Positions 6,694 to 14,413 of a DNA stretch of 28,174 bases are shown here, in pieces. The notes beneath the pieces were generated by a model, which worked only from the letters and a program-made list of their open reading frames with translations, searched no databases and had not been told where the DNA came from. Numbering within the stretch: the stretch's first letter is position 1; the number at the start of each line of letters is the position of its first letter. The DNA is from a bacterium. GTDB lineage: Bacteria; JAHJDO01. The translations under genes were made by a program, and so were the position numbers. The stretch is from the NCBI GenBank assembly GCA_030611945.1, contig JAUWOV010000010.1, positions 1 through 28,174 on the forward strand, read 5' to 3'.

Positions 6694-8042
6694 TGCATAA
6701 GGATATAAAAAAGAAGCTTAAGCAGATTGATCTGGACCATATCTGGCATCCCTTTACTCAGATGCAGGAGTATGAAAAAGAGGAGCCGGTTATAATAGAG
6801 AAAGCGTATGATTCTTTTCTCGTTGATATTGACGGCAAGAAATATCTTGATGGTGTTTCATCTCTCTGGGTTAACGTTCACGGCCACAGAAAAAAAGAAA
6901 TAGACAGAGCAATAATAAAACAGATCAAGAAAGTATCGCATACAACACTTCTTGGATTGTCTAATACACAAGCAATATGTCTTGCTAAGAAACTAGTTGA
7001 GATTACACCTCCGAATCTTAAAAGGGTATTTTTCTCTGATAACGGCTCTACAGGGGTAGAAATAGCTTTGAAAATAGCTTTCCAATACTGGCAGCAGAAA
7101 GGAGAATCTCAAAAAAACAAGTTTGTCTCCTTTATTGGGGGATATCATGGAGATACTTTAGGCGCAGTTAGTGTTGGCGGTATGGACGTTTTTCATAAGA
7201 AATATAAGCCGCTTTTATTTAGTAATTTTAAAGCGCCATATCCATATTGTTACAGATGCTCAAAAACATTTCGGCTGTGTAATATGGCATGTTTGAAAAA
7301 ATTAGAAAGCATACTGGAGCGAAAACACGACAAGATTATTAGCGTGATTATAGAGCCGTTGGTGCAGGGCGCAGGAGGGATTATAATAGCTCCAAAGGGT
7401 TTTCTTAGGGCAGTAAGCAGGTTATGTAAAAAGCATGAGGTATTATTAATAGCAGACGAAGTAGCTACGGGTTTTGGCAGAACAGGGAAGATGTTTGCTT
7501 GTGAGCATGAAAAAGTGAGACCCGACATTATGGTTGTATCTAAGGGGATAACAGGTGGATATCTTCCTCTGGCAGCCACATTAACTACAGAAGAAATCTA
7601 TAATCAGTTTTTAGGTGAGCACGATGAGTATAAAACTTTTTATCATGGACATAGTTATACTGGGAACTCTCTAGCCTGTGCAGCTGCATTGGCAAATATA
7701 AGTATTTTTGAAGAAGACAGAGTTCTTGAATCCATGGAGGAAAAGATAGAATTTTTACAGGTCGGGCTTAAAGGCTTTAATAAGCTGGCTCATGTAGGAG
7801 AGATCAGACAAAAGGGTATGATAGTAGGAATTGAGTTGGTTAAGGACAAGGATAGTAGGAAACAATATCCTTCAGGAGCGCGAATAGGGCATAAAGTGAT
7901 TCTGGAGGCTAGAAAAAGAGGATTGATTATTCGTCCTCTGGAAGACGTCATTGTTTTAATGCCTCCATTGAGTATTAGAATTAAGGAACTCAGCCATATT
8001 CTAAAGATAACCTATGATTCCATTCAGGCAGTTACGGAATAG
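6693..8042 (+). CDS. bioA: Adenosylmethionine-8-amino-7-oxononanoate aminotransferase (BioA)
   Basis: A 449-residue class III PLP aminotransferase. DHIWHPFTQMQEYEKEEP at the N-terminus is characteristic of BioA, which makes 7,8-diaminononanoate in biotin synthesis. The PLP site is visible: ADEVATGFGRTG with Asp255 and VVSKGITGG with Lys284. The region near HGHSYTGNSLACAAALANI is typical of the family. The start at 6693 overlaps the racemase stop; the TTG three bases upstream is less likely. No other biotin gene is present, and pairing with a racemase is not the usual bio operon. A related omega-aminotransferase role therefore cannot be excluded, though the BioA signature is strong. Confidence 0.88.
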   Translation: MHKDIKKKLKQIDLDHIWHPFTQMQEYEKEEPVIIEKAYDSFLVDIDGKKYLDGVSSLWVNVHGHRKKEIDRAIIKQIKKVSHTTLLGLSNTQAICLAKKLVEITPPNLKRVFFSDNGSTGVEIALKIAFQYWQQKGESQKNKFVSFIGGYHGDTLGAVSVGGMDVFHKKYKPLLFSNFKAPYPYCYRCSKTFRLCNMACLKKLESILERKHDKIISVIIEPLVQGAGGIIIAPKGFLRAVSRLCKKHEVLLIADEVATGFGRTGKMFACEHEKVRPDIMVVSKGITGGYLPLAATLTTEEIYNQFLGEHDEYKTFYHGHSYTGNSLACAAALANISIFEEDRVLESMEEKIEFLQVGLKGFNKLAHVGEIRQKGMIVGIELVKDKDSRKQYPSGARIGHKVILEARKRGLIIRPLEDVIVLMPPLSIRIKELSHILKITYDSIQAVTE

Positions 8043-8072
8043 AGCAAGGCACAAAAAGTCCCCCTTTGAAAT

Positions 8073-8112
8073 TTGACATATATGCATGTTTGATGCATAA
8101 TAATGCATATAT
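8073..8112 (+). promoter_or_regulatory. vapBC promoter with palindromic operator
   Basis: TTGACA (8073-8078), 17-base spacer, CATAAT (8096-8101). Inside lie TATGCAT-GTTTG-ATGCATA and a longer inverted repeat, TATATGCAT ... ATGCATATA. This is the expected place for VapB-VapC autoregulatory binding, covering the -10. A near-identical copy occurs at 11385-11421. Confidence 0.65.
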
Positions 8113-8134
8113 ATTATATGAAAGGAGTTGCTAT

Positions 8135-8326
8135 ATGAGAACAACATTAAATATTAAAGACGACTTGATAAAAAAGGCATCAAGGCTTACTGGAATCAAT
8201 GAAAAAACCACTCTGGTCAGATTAGGTTTGGAAGCATTAATTGCTCGAGAAGGAAGCAAAAGACTGGCTAAATTAGGAGGGAGTGAAAAGAACTTACATA
8301 TTATACCCCGCAGGAGAGTGAATTAA
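8135..8326 (+). CDS. vapB: VapB-type antitoxin
   Basis: A 63-residue protein beginning MRTTLNIKDDLIKKASRLTG, the ribbon-helix-helix opening of the VapB antitoxin family that pairs with PIN toxins. The start at 8135 is set by AAAGGAG 8 bases upstream; the longer open frame to 8066 only reads the operator. The N-terminus would bind the palindrome at 8073-8112, and the basic C-terminal part would neutralise VapC. Its stop overlaps the toxin start by one base (TAATG), so the two are co-translated. Confidence 0.85.
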   Translation: MRTTLNIKDDLIKKASRLTGINEKTTLVRLGLEALIAREGSKRLAKLGGSEKNLHIIPRRRVN

Positions 8327-8697
8327 TGGTTCTTGTTGATACATCAATATGGGTTTCTCATTTACGCAATGGTAATTCTAAACTAGAGCAGTTCCTGAAT
8401 GATGGAGATGTAGTTTGCCATCCTTTTATTATTGGAGAACTTGCATGCGGCAATATTAAGAACAGGAGGCTAATTCTATCATTGCTTAGTTATCTCCCCA
8501 TTGTTGACATGATAGATAATGAGGAAGTATTGTTATTTATTGAAAAACAGGACTTAATGGGTAAAGGGGTTGGTCTTATTGATGTTCATATTCTTGCAAG
8601 TGCGCTATTAAGCGAGGTTCCTTTATGGACATTGGATGTCAAGTTACAACACGAAGCTTCTATATTAGGGATAGCGTATCATATAAATATTACATAG
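8326..8697 (+). CDS. vapC: VapC-type PIN-domain ribonuclease toxin
   Basis: A 123-residue PIN-domain protein. Acidic active-site residues are visible: Asp in MVLVDTSIW, Glu in IIGELACG, Asp in GLIDVHILASAL and Asp in LWTLDVKL. VapC toxins are Mg2+-dependent RNases that usually cut tRNA or rRNA; the target here is unknown. The length is normal and the motifs intact, so it is presumably active with the upstream antitoxin. It forms a two-gene operon with vapB. Confidence 0.88.
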   Translation: MVLVDTSIWVSHLRNGNSKLEQFLNDGDVVCHPFIIGELACGNIKNRRLILSLLSYLPIVDMIDNEEVLLFIEKQDLMGKGVGLIDVHILASALLSEVPLWTLDVKLQHEASILGIAYHINIT

Positions 8698-8761
8698 ATA
8701 ATAAAATGTCATGAATAAAAAATCTCTTGAAGCGAATAATGGATAAGGATATATTGAGCAA

Positions 8762-9313
8762 ATGGATATAATAACAAAAAATTATCGCAGGTTTTTATGC
8801 GCGATCTTTGTGGTTGTTGTACTCTGCACAGGCTGCGCTACAAAAATCCCGTTTACTCATCAGCTTAGAGAGAAGTACAATTTAACGCCTCAGAAACTGA
8901 AAAATATTCAGTATTATGTCTCTGCGCCCATCACTCTCCAAAGGGAATTAGCGAAAGAGGAAACAAGTTTAGATAAACATGGTCTTCGTATTGTAGACAA
9001 GGGAAAAGTAGAGGAAATAAGAATAAAGCGCGGGACTCCCTGTATCGCAAAAGAAATAGGCGAATATTGGATAAAAGTCAGTTTTGAGTCGGATAACACT
9101 CTTATGTTTGGATCTCTTGTGAAAGACAGCGATGTTTGGGGAGGCAGATATAATCTGGTAGCAGAAGATGCTAAGGGGAAAATGACTTATAATGATAAAA
9201 CTTTCTATGCAATAGACAGAAGCTGGTCTGCATACCTGCAGATAAAATTTAAGTCTTTAAAAAGCGAACTTAAGAAAAAGTCTAAGAAGATAAAAGGCCG
9301 TCAATTAAAATGA
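8762..9313 (+). CDS. Putative lipoprotein, no family recognised
   Basis: A 183-residue protein. It has a positively charged start, a hydrophobic stretch FLCAIFVVVVL and a probable lipobox ending at Cys25 (CTGCA; Cys at -3 is unusual). The mature part is about 158 residues, rich in Lys near the C-terminus (KKKSKKIKGRQLK), with no recognised domain. It would sit at the periplasmic face of a membrane. The last four bases overlap the next gene (ATGA), so it is the first of a coupled lipoprotein set. GGATAAGGA precedes the start. Function unknown. Confidence 0.7.
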   Translation: MDIITKNYRRFLCAIFVVVVLCTGCATKIPFTHQLREKYNLTPQKLKNIQYYVSAPITLQRELAKEETSLDKHGLRIVDKGKVEEIRIKRGTPCIAKEIGEYWIKVSFESDNTLMFGSLVKDSDVWGGRYNLVAEDAKGKMTYNDKTFYAIDRSWSAYLQIKFKSLKSELKKKSKKIKGRQLK

Positions 9314-10086
9314 TAAAAATGTTAGCTTTGGTTGTTTTTGTAGTTTTGAGTTCTGTTCTTTTTACAGGGTGCGCCTCGTCAATAATGAAGATTAAGGTGG
9401 ATACAGGGGTGAGTAAAGAGGAGCATGAAGCCGTAAAGGGCAGGATTGAGGAGTTTTATGGCAATAATCCACAATTAATTGAGGACCAGAGGCTGAAGCA
9501 GAAGAACGTACTCAAATTTCTTGATGACAACAATATCAAGTATTATAGATATCATGATCTGGCTCAGATATATGTAAACGTAACCGGCCAAATTTTTCTG
9601 GGAAAGTGTTCCGGAGCAGGAGGAATGAAAAGTGGGAAAGCAACTGGAGGAGAGGAGTGCGTAGTTAGGATGAATTTGCGTTCAGGCTTGTCTAAAGATA
9701 TCATTGCTGTGTACGTTTTTGGGAGTCTTGGAGGAAGCGCGTATATTCATGCTCCCTACGTATTTAGCATTATTGAAAGAACAGTGGAAATTACAGGGCA
9801 TACATTTTACGGCAGGCTCAACATTAACAGAACTGAAACGTACTGGGCAGAAACCTCCATTGCCATGGATTCTTACACTATAGCGAGCCGGATAATGCCG
9901 TACCCGAACGGCACTTGGGTCAACAGCCTTGACACTTATGTGGTGCCGGCTTCGTCGTTTCGCGGCAAAGAAAGTGGCTTACATACAGAATTTCAGAATT
10001 TGCTGGACTTATTGGTAAAGCTGGGAGGCAGAGGTGAAACAAACAAAAACATCATGGGAGCAGACGATATTTTAAAAAAGCAGTAA
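9310..10086 (+). CDS. Putative lipoprotein, no family recognised
   Basis: A 258-residue lipoprotein: hydrophobic signal LALVVFVVLSSVLFTG, then Cys21 as the lipid anchor. The mature sequence has a Gly-rich middle (LGKCSGAGGMKSGKATGGEE) and aromatic segments such as FYGRLNINRTETYWAET. I recognise no domain. Its leader is very similar, also at the DNA level, to that of the third lipoprotein at 10139, suggesting duplication of the 5' end. Translation is coupled to the upstream gene through ATGA. Confidence 0.7.
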   Translation: MIKMLALVVFVVLSSVLFTGCASSIMKIKVDTGVSKEEHEAVKGRIEEFYGNNPQLIEDQRLKQKNVLKFLDDNNIKYYRYHDLAQIYVNVTGQIFLGKCSGAGGMKSGKATGGEECVVRMNLRSGLSKDIIAVYVFGSLGGSAYIHAPYVFSIIERTVEITGHTFYGRLNINRTETYWAETSIAMDSYTIASRIMPYPNGTWVNSLDTYVVPASSFRGKESGLHTEFQNLLDLLVKLGGRGETNKNIMGADDILKKQ

Positions 10087-10102
10087 AAAACAAATCTGTT
10101 TA

Positions 10103-10111
10103 TGATATAAT
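10103..10111 (+). promoter_or_regulatory. Extended -10 promoter candidate before the third lipoprotein
   Basis: TGATATAAT is a perfect extended -10 (TGn-TATAAT) 27 bases before the start at 10139, with AAGGAGAG between. No convincing -35 is visible, as extended -10 promoters allow. Confidence 0.4.
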
Positions 10112-10138
10112 GTTATTAATCAAAAAAAAGGAGAGATG

Positions 10139-11056
10139 ATGAAAAAATTAGTTTTGGTTGCTTTGGCGGTTTTAAGTTCTGTTTTCTTTGCAGGATGCGC
10201 AACATACAGGCTTGTAGGAGTATCAGTGCAAACGGATATTAATAGAGATGTTTTTTCTGAAACAACCAAGGTTCCTGATTTTCAGCAGCGCATGGAAAAA
10301 TACAAGAATATTGTAGTAAGTCTTCCAAAGGATTATTATGACTCAGGTACTACTTCAGCAAGTAAAGGCATAAGCGGGGCAGAAGTTCTTCTTAGGGAAT
10401 CGCATGCTTTATGGATAACGGAGATTGAGCGGGAATTTCTGAAGAAAGGATATCGCGTACTCTCCAGACAAAAATATCAGGAACTGCTTAGAGAAAAGAA
10501 AGTCAAGACTTCAAAGGAAGCTGGAGCTTTGCTTGGAGCTGACATAATCGTGCAAATTAATTCGCTGGAATATAATCCAAAGGTATCAATCAAGCAGAAG
10601 ACAAAAGCGGACTTGAGCTTCTATAAATCTAACTCAAAAGGCAGGAAAAAGGGGATTATGGCAGTCTCGCCGAAAGAGGCAAAGATCTTGTCGGATATGG
10701 TAAGCTGGCTTGTTGACACCAGCTTTGAACCGTTTGCGTATATGGCTCTTCTTGATTGCAAGCTGATTGACGCCAAAACAGGTGAGATTGTCTTTTTCTA
10801 CAAAACACAGCTTCTCAGATTAAAATCCGGACGTGAGCCACGCATGGAAACAAGTTACCTTTTTAGACGTCTTGATTCAAAATGGCAGCACCTGCGTTTA
10901 CCTAAGCAGGGGAAAACGGCCAAAGAAAAAGTGCTGACTTTCCAAATACATGCACAAGCAGGTGGAACCAGAGAAGCTTCACAGTTGATTCAGTCAGAAA
11001 TGATCCGCACAATATGTTCCGACTTTGCGAGCAATCTTCGAGGTCGCGGCAATTAA
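10139..11056 (+). CDS. CsgG-like outer-membrane-type lipoprotein
   Basis: A 305-residue lipoprotein with signal MKKLVLVALAVLSSVFFAGC and Cys20 as anchor. ATG 10139 is preferred over 10136 because of its spacing from AGGAG. The middle has EREFLKKGYRVLSRQKYQELL, then KTSKEAGALLGADIIVQINSLEY. This resembles the pattern in CsgG and related lipoproteins, where a helix and 'R.kl..ll.e' lead to 'lgad.ii.g.i'. It continues with YMALLDCKLIDAKTGEIVFFY, also typical. Such proteins act at the outer membrane in secretion or envelope processes. The match is by motif memory only, so the family is likely but not certain. Confidence 0.65.
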   Translation: MKKLVLVALAVLSSVFFAGCATYRLVGVSVQTDINRDVFSETTKVPDFQQRMEKYKNIVVSLPKDYYDSGTTSASKGISGAEVLLRESHALWITEIEREFLKKGYRVLSRQKYQELLREKKVKTSKEAGALLGADIIVQINSLEYNPKVSIKQKTKADLSFYKSNSKGRKKGIMAVSPKEAKILSDMVSWLVDTSFEPFAYMALLDCKLIDAKTGEIVFFYKTQLLRLKSGREPRMETSYLFRRLDSKWQHLRLPKQGKTAKEKVLTFQIHAQAGGTREASQLIQSEMIRTICSDFASNLRGRGN

Positions 11057-11066
11057 TACTTGGAAT

Positions 11067-11095
11067 GGGCGGAGGCAAGCCACGCCCCTACAATG
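11067..11095 (+). repeat. GC-rich hairpin repeat, copy 4, ending in a start codon
   Basis: GGGCGGAGGCAAGCCACGCC then CCTACAATG. The closing ATG (11093-11095) is the natural start of the following lipoprotein frame. No Shine-Dalgarno is present; the repeat occupies its place. Confidence 0.85.
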
Positions 11096-11374
11096 AATAT
11101 TTATTACAGAACTATAATTGCGTTGACAGTATGTTTTCTTATTACATCATGCGCCGGAAGTAGGCAGCAGGTAACGCTTAATAAGCATCCGCAGGCTCCT
11201 GATTTTACATTAACGAGTCTTGATGGCAATAGAGTCTCTCTCTCTTCATTCATTGGCAAAGTTGTTATTCTGGAGTTCTGCTATAGCTGGGATCCTCTTT
11301 CAAAAAAGCAGGCAGAATATATGGAAAAGGATTTGGCTTGCAAAAACTGGATGTGTTGGAACCTGTTATCTTAA
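11093..11374 (+). pseudogene. Truncated thioredoxin-fold (TlpA/AhpC-type) lipoprotein
   Basis: 93 residues from the repeat-borne ATG. A lipoprotein signal (IIALTVCFLITSCAG) is followed by APDFTLTSLDGNRVSLSSFIGKVVILEF, the opening of TlpA/peroxiredoxin-like proteins. The family continues for another 70-100 residues, but this frame ends after DLACKNWMCWNLLS. The active-site WCxxC is replaced by CYSWDPLS. A +1 shift near 11330 would continue briefly (GFGLQKLDVLEPVILKLL) and stop too. Immediately after lies a copy of the vapBC operator, so the gene was probably cut by a rearrangement. It could still be a short expressed lipoprotein. Confidence 0.6.
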
Positions 11375-11384
11375 AATTATTGTA

Positions 11385-11421
11385 GACATATATGCAGGTT
11401 TGATACATAATAATGCATATA
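11385..11421 (+). promoter_or_regulatory. Second copy of the vapBC promoter/operator
   Basis: 35 of 37 bases match 8075-8111 (GACATATATGCA-x-GTTTGAT-x-CATAATAATGCATATA). The -10 CATAAT is kept and the -35 becomes TAGACA. No vapBC genes follow; the next start is the radical SAM gene at 11441 with AAGGA 8 bases before it. Confidence 0.75.
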
Positions 11422-11440
11422 GCGCTAAAGGATTGTAAAA

Positions 11441-12394
11441 ATGACTTATGTTCAGGATGGCGAAAAAACCAAGATTCTACTATCAGCTCAAGTGCGTAGT
11501 TCGGGATATCGACGCAATCTGAAATCGTTCGCAATCTCAAAAATCGCGACCAGGGTTCTGAGCGCGCTTTATAACGAATTTCCTCCGGTGGTCCGTGTCG
11601 AATCCACAAATTACTGTAACTCTCGCTGCATTATGTGTCCTCATCCCAAGCAGACCCGTAAATTAGCAACGATGTCGGTTGACCTGTTCAGGAAAATCGC
11701 CAGGGAGTGTTCCCACCATCGGATCCGAAAGATGCATTTGCACAATTTCGGAGAGCCACTGCTTGACAACTCCTTGGGAGAAAAGCTCGCCATTGCCAGA
11801 GATATGGGTATCAACCAGATTAAATTTTTTACCAACGGCTCATTGCTTTACGGCAGGAAATTGGAAGCGATACTGAATGCCCCGCCGAGCGAAATCAAGA
11901 TCAGTGTTGACGGCGCGACGAAGGAAACATACGAGAAGATACGCGTTGGCCTGAAGTTTGAACAGACGCGCAACAACATACTTAATCTGATGGAAGAAAA
12001 AAAGCGGCGGAAACTGAAAACGAGGGTAGTCATTACTTGGGTTACATTGCCAGAAAACAGGCACGAAGTAGAGGCCTTCCGAAAATTTTGGGAGGCAAAG
12101 GTAGATAAGATAGATATCGGTAGGGAGCACAACTGGGCGATGGAACCTGTTTCGCAGGGACTGCCTGCTATTCATGCCTGTCTGCGCCCATGGGAGTCGT
12201 TAACGATTTTGGCTACCGGTGAGGTTGCCCTCTGCTGCCTTGATTGGGACGGCAAGGTGATTCTGGGAGATGTCAACAAACAAAGCATCAGTGAAATCTG
12301 GAAAGGTTCTCTCTTAAAGGAGATCCGCAAAGCGCATATTGCCACGGATTTTTCAAATCTCCCGCTCTGCCAGAGATGCAGCAAGATTTTGTGA
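11441..12394 (+). CDS. Radical SAM/SPASM domain protein (first of a tandem pair)
   Basis: A 317-residue radical SAM enzyme. CNSRCIMC (CxxxCxxC) binds the SAM-activating 4Fe-4S cluster, followed by HNFGEPLLD and KISVDGATKETYEKIR, typical of the SPASM subgroup. The C-terminus has the auxiliary-cluster cysteines: CLRPWESLTI ... CCLDWDGKVILGDV ... LPLCQRCSKIL. Such enzymes modify peptides, cofactors or sugars; no precursor peptide gene is visible, so the substrate is unknown. Base composition is richer in GC and in GCC/CGC codons than its neighbours, suggesting transfer. It overlaps the next gene, its apparent paralogue. Expression may come from the vapBC-like promoter at 11385. Confidence 0.88.
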   Translation: MTYVQDGEKTKILLSAQVRSSGYRRNLKSFAISKIATRVLSALYNEFPPVVRVESTNYCNSRCIMCPHPKQTRKLATMSVDLFRKIARECSHHRIRKMHLHNFGEPLLDNSLGEKLAIARDMGINQIKFFTNGSLLYGRKLEAILNAPPSEIKISVDGATKETYEKIRVGLKFEQTRNNILNLMEEKKRRKLKTRVVITWVTLPENRHEVEAFRKFWEAKVDKIDIGREHNWAMEPVSQGLPAIHACLRPWESLTILATGEVALCCLDWDGKVILGDVNKQSISEIWKGSLLKEIRKAHIATDFSNLPLCQRCSKIL

Positions 12395-13236
12395 AAAATA
12401 TGAGCATAAGCGAAGTCACACCATTCCCCGAACAGATACGCCTTGAAAACACAAACGCCTGCAATGCCCACTGCGTGATATGTCCGCGGGAATTGCAGAC
12501 CCGCAAGATCGGTTTTATGGAATCAGTGATGCTTGACCGCATTCTCTCTGAAGCGAAGGGCAGAAGAATTACGAAGTTCACCATTCAGGGCTATGGCGAG
12601 CCGCTCCTTGACAAGCACTTTTGCGAATATATGCAGCGTGCAAAGAACGAGCTTGGCTGCCCGACATTTACGGTCAGCAACGGTTCCATCATCACGCCGG
12701 AGCTGGCGTGGGAACTGGTTGCCTGCGGACTTGACAAGATCAAAATAAGCTTCTACGGTACTAACAAAAAAGAGTATGAGGAAATCCACAAGCCATTGAA
12801 ATACGAGGAAACGTACCGGAGTATAATGAACTTGGTGGAAGCGAAACGCAAAGCATGTTCAAAGATGGTAATCCGGCTGCAGTATATTGGTAAGCTGTGG
12901 AAATTCATCCCGTTCAGCATCCGCTGGCTTGGCAAGGTGATGGTTGGTTACAACACCCTCCACAACTATGGCAATGGACGCAGTTACAGAACGCCTGAAG
13001 AGAAAGCTAAAGACTGCCCTATTCTTTCCGCTTCCATCCTGCAGGTGTTGTGGAACGGTGATGTTGTCCCATGCTGTTATGACTTTGACGGCAAGATGGT
13101 GCTCGGCAACCTCTACGAAGAAAACATTGAAAGGATCTGGCATGGCGAACGCTACACGGAACTTCGCAGAGCCCATGTGAGTCGTGACTTCTCCGATTGG
13201 CCGATTTGTAGAATTTGTGACAAACGCTTCAGATAA
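12376..13236 (+). CDS. Radical SAM/SPASM domain protein (second of a tandem pair)
   Basis: Up to 286 residues. The start may be ATG 12376, GTG 12391 (GTGA overlap with the upstream stop) or ATG 12400; none has a strong ribosome site. CNAHCVIC (CxxxCxxC) is the radical SAM cluster motif, followed by IQGYGEPLLDKHF and KISFYGTNKKEYEEIHK. The SPASM-like tail has DCPILSASILQVLWNGDVVPCCYDFDGKMVLGNL and WPICRICDKRF. It is clearly related to the upstream protein in layout and motifs, so the pair probably arose by duplication and may act together. GC is high: 35 of 60 in 12661-12720 against 21 of 60 in 13381-13440. Substrate unknown. Confidence 0.86.
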   Translation: MQQDFVKNMSISEVTPFPEQIRLENTNACNAHCVICPRELQTRKIGFMESVMLDRILSEAKGRRITKFTIQGYGEPLLDKHFCEYMQRAKNELGCPTFTVSNGSIITPELAWELVACGLDKIKISFYGTNKKEYEEIHKPLKYEETYRSIMNLVEAKRKACSKMVIRLQYIGKLWKFIPFSIRWLGKVMVGYNTLHNYGNGRSYRTPEEKAKDCPILSASILQVLWNGDVVPCCYDFDGKMVLGNLYEENIERIWHGERYTELRRAHVSRDFSDWPICRICDKRFR

Positions 13237-13238
13237 AA

Positions 13239-13264
13239 TGGAAATTAGAAACTAAAAAATTAAA
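13239..13264 (+). repeat. Fragment of the AT-rich GGAAATTAGAAA repeat
   Basis: TGGAAATTAGAAACTAAAAAATT resembles the reverse complement of 1861-1893. It fills the short gap at the right edge of the radical SAM pair. Confidence 0.35.
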
Positions 13265-13290
13265 GATACAGTCTTTTGGATTTTTAACAT

Positions 13291-14412
13291 ATGATGAGTA
13301 ACTTAATGAACAGTGCAATTGCTGACAGGATGTCTTTAATAGATTCTTCCGGGATAAGGAAGGTTTTTGCTTTGGCTTCTAAATTAAAAAATCCGGTAAA
13401 TCTGAGTATAGGTCAGCCGCATTTTGATGTACCTCAAGAAATTAAGAAAGCGGCTATAAAGTCAATTCAAAAAGGATTGAATAAATATACACTTACTCAG
13501 GGTATCCCTGAATTAAGGGAAAAGATTAAGACTCAACAAAAGGAGAAAAATATAAGTTTAGAGGAGATAATGATTACTTCCGGGGTCTCAGGCGGGCTTA
13601 TGTTAGCCTTTATGTCTCTTATTAACACTGGAGATGAGGTTATCGTATTTGACCCTTATTTTGTAATGTATAAACATCTGATTAGGGTAATTGGAGGCAT
13701 TCCTGTTTTTGTTGATACATATCCGTCATTTAATACTTCTGTTGATAAGGTTGAGCAGGCGATATCTAAAAAAACCAAAATTATTGTTCTAAACAGTCCG
13801 TGCAACCCGACAGGCGCTGTATATAGCAAGGGTCAGTTAAAAAATCTTGCGGATATAGCCAAAAAATACAATATTCTTATAATTTCGGATGAAATTTATA
13901 ATGAATTTGTTTACGTGGAAGATTCTGTTTCAATTGCAGAAATCTATAAAAACACATTAGTACTGAATGGGTTCTCAAAGACATACGCTATGACAGGATG
14001 GAGACTTGGCTGGGCTGGGGGACCGAAATGGCTGATTGATGAGATGATTAAATTGCAGCAGTATACTTTTGTCTGCGCTCCTTCAATTGTTCAGTATGCA
14101 GGGCTTAACGCATTAGAGTATAATCCGGGACACTTAATAGATTCATATAAAGAGAAAAGGGATTTGATGTATAATGGGCTAAAGGATTATTTTGAGATAT
14201 TAAAGCCGGAAGGCGCATTTTATATGTTTGTAAAGACTCCGGACGGGGTGACTGACGAAGAATTTGTTAGCGAAGCTGTGGAGAACAATTTATTAGTCAT
14301 ACCAGGAAGTGTGTTTTCAGAAAGAAATACCCATTTTCGCATCTGCTATGCTGCGGAGAATAAGGTGCTTTATAAAGGTATAGAAATTCTTCAAAACTTA
14401 TCAGGGAAGTAA
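13291..14412 (+). CDS. Class I/II PLP-dependent aminotransferase
   Basis: A 373-residue fold-type I aminotransferase of the aspartate aminotransferase group. Visible motifs are NLSIGQPHFDVP near the N-terminus, NSPCNPTGAVY, ISDEIYNEFVY with the PLP Asp and Tyr, and NGFSKTYAMTGWRLGW with the PLP-binding Lys. A C-terminal Arg in HFRICYA probably binds the substrate carboxylate. The amino-acid specificity (Asp, Tyr/Phe or Ala) is not readable. ATG 13291 and 13294 are both possible; no Shine-Dalgarno is evident. It starts a tight run of genes through 17849, with only one base before the next gene. Confidence 0.9.
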   Translation: MMSNLMNSAIADRMSLIDSSGIRKVFALASKLKNPVNLSIGQPHFDVPQEIKKAAIKSIQKGLNKYTLTQGIPELREKIKTQQKEKNISLEEIMITSGVSGGLMLAFMSLINTGDEVIVFDPYFVMYKHLIRVIGGIPVFVDTYPSFNTSVDKVEQAISKKTKIIVLNSPCNPTGAVYSKGQLKNLADIAKKYNILIISDEIYNEFVYVEDSVSIAEIYKNTLVLNGFSKTYAMTGWRLGWAGGPKWLIDEMIKLQQYTFVCAPSIVQYAGLNALEYNPGHLIDSYKEKRDLMYNGLKDYFEILKPEGAFYMFVKTPDGVTDEEFVSEAVENNLLVIPGSVFSERNTHFRICYAAENKVLYKGIEILQNLSGK

Positions 14413-14413
14413 T

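Noticed and set aside
8042-8056. Fragment of the GGCACAAAG repeat after bioA (GCAAGGCACAAAAAG)
   Set aside because: It resembles 27031-27045 but is too short to call a copy.
8727-8755. Promoter TTGAAG-N17-TATATT before the first lipoprotein
   Set aside because: It would start transcription at about the ATG itself; the overlapping GGATAAGGA is better read as a ribosome site.
11441-13236. Peptide-maturation (RiPP) cluster
   Set aside because: Radical SAM/SPASM enzymes would fit, but there is no precursor peptide, recognition domain, protease or exporter next to them.
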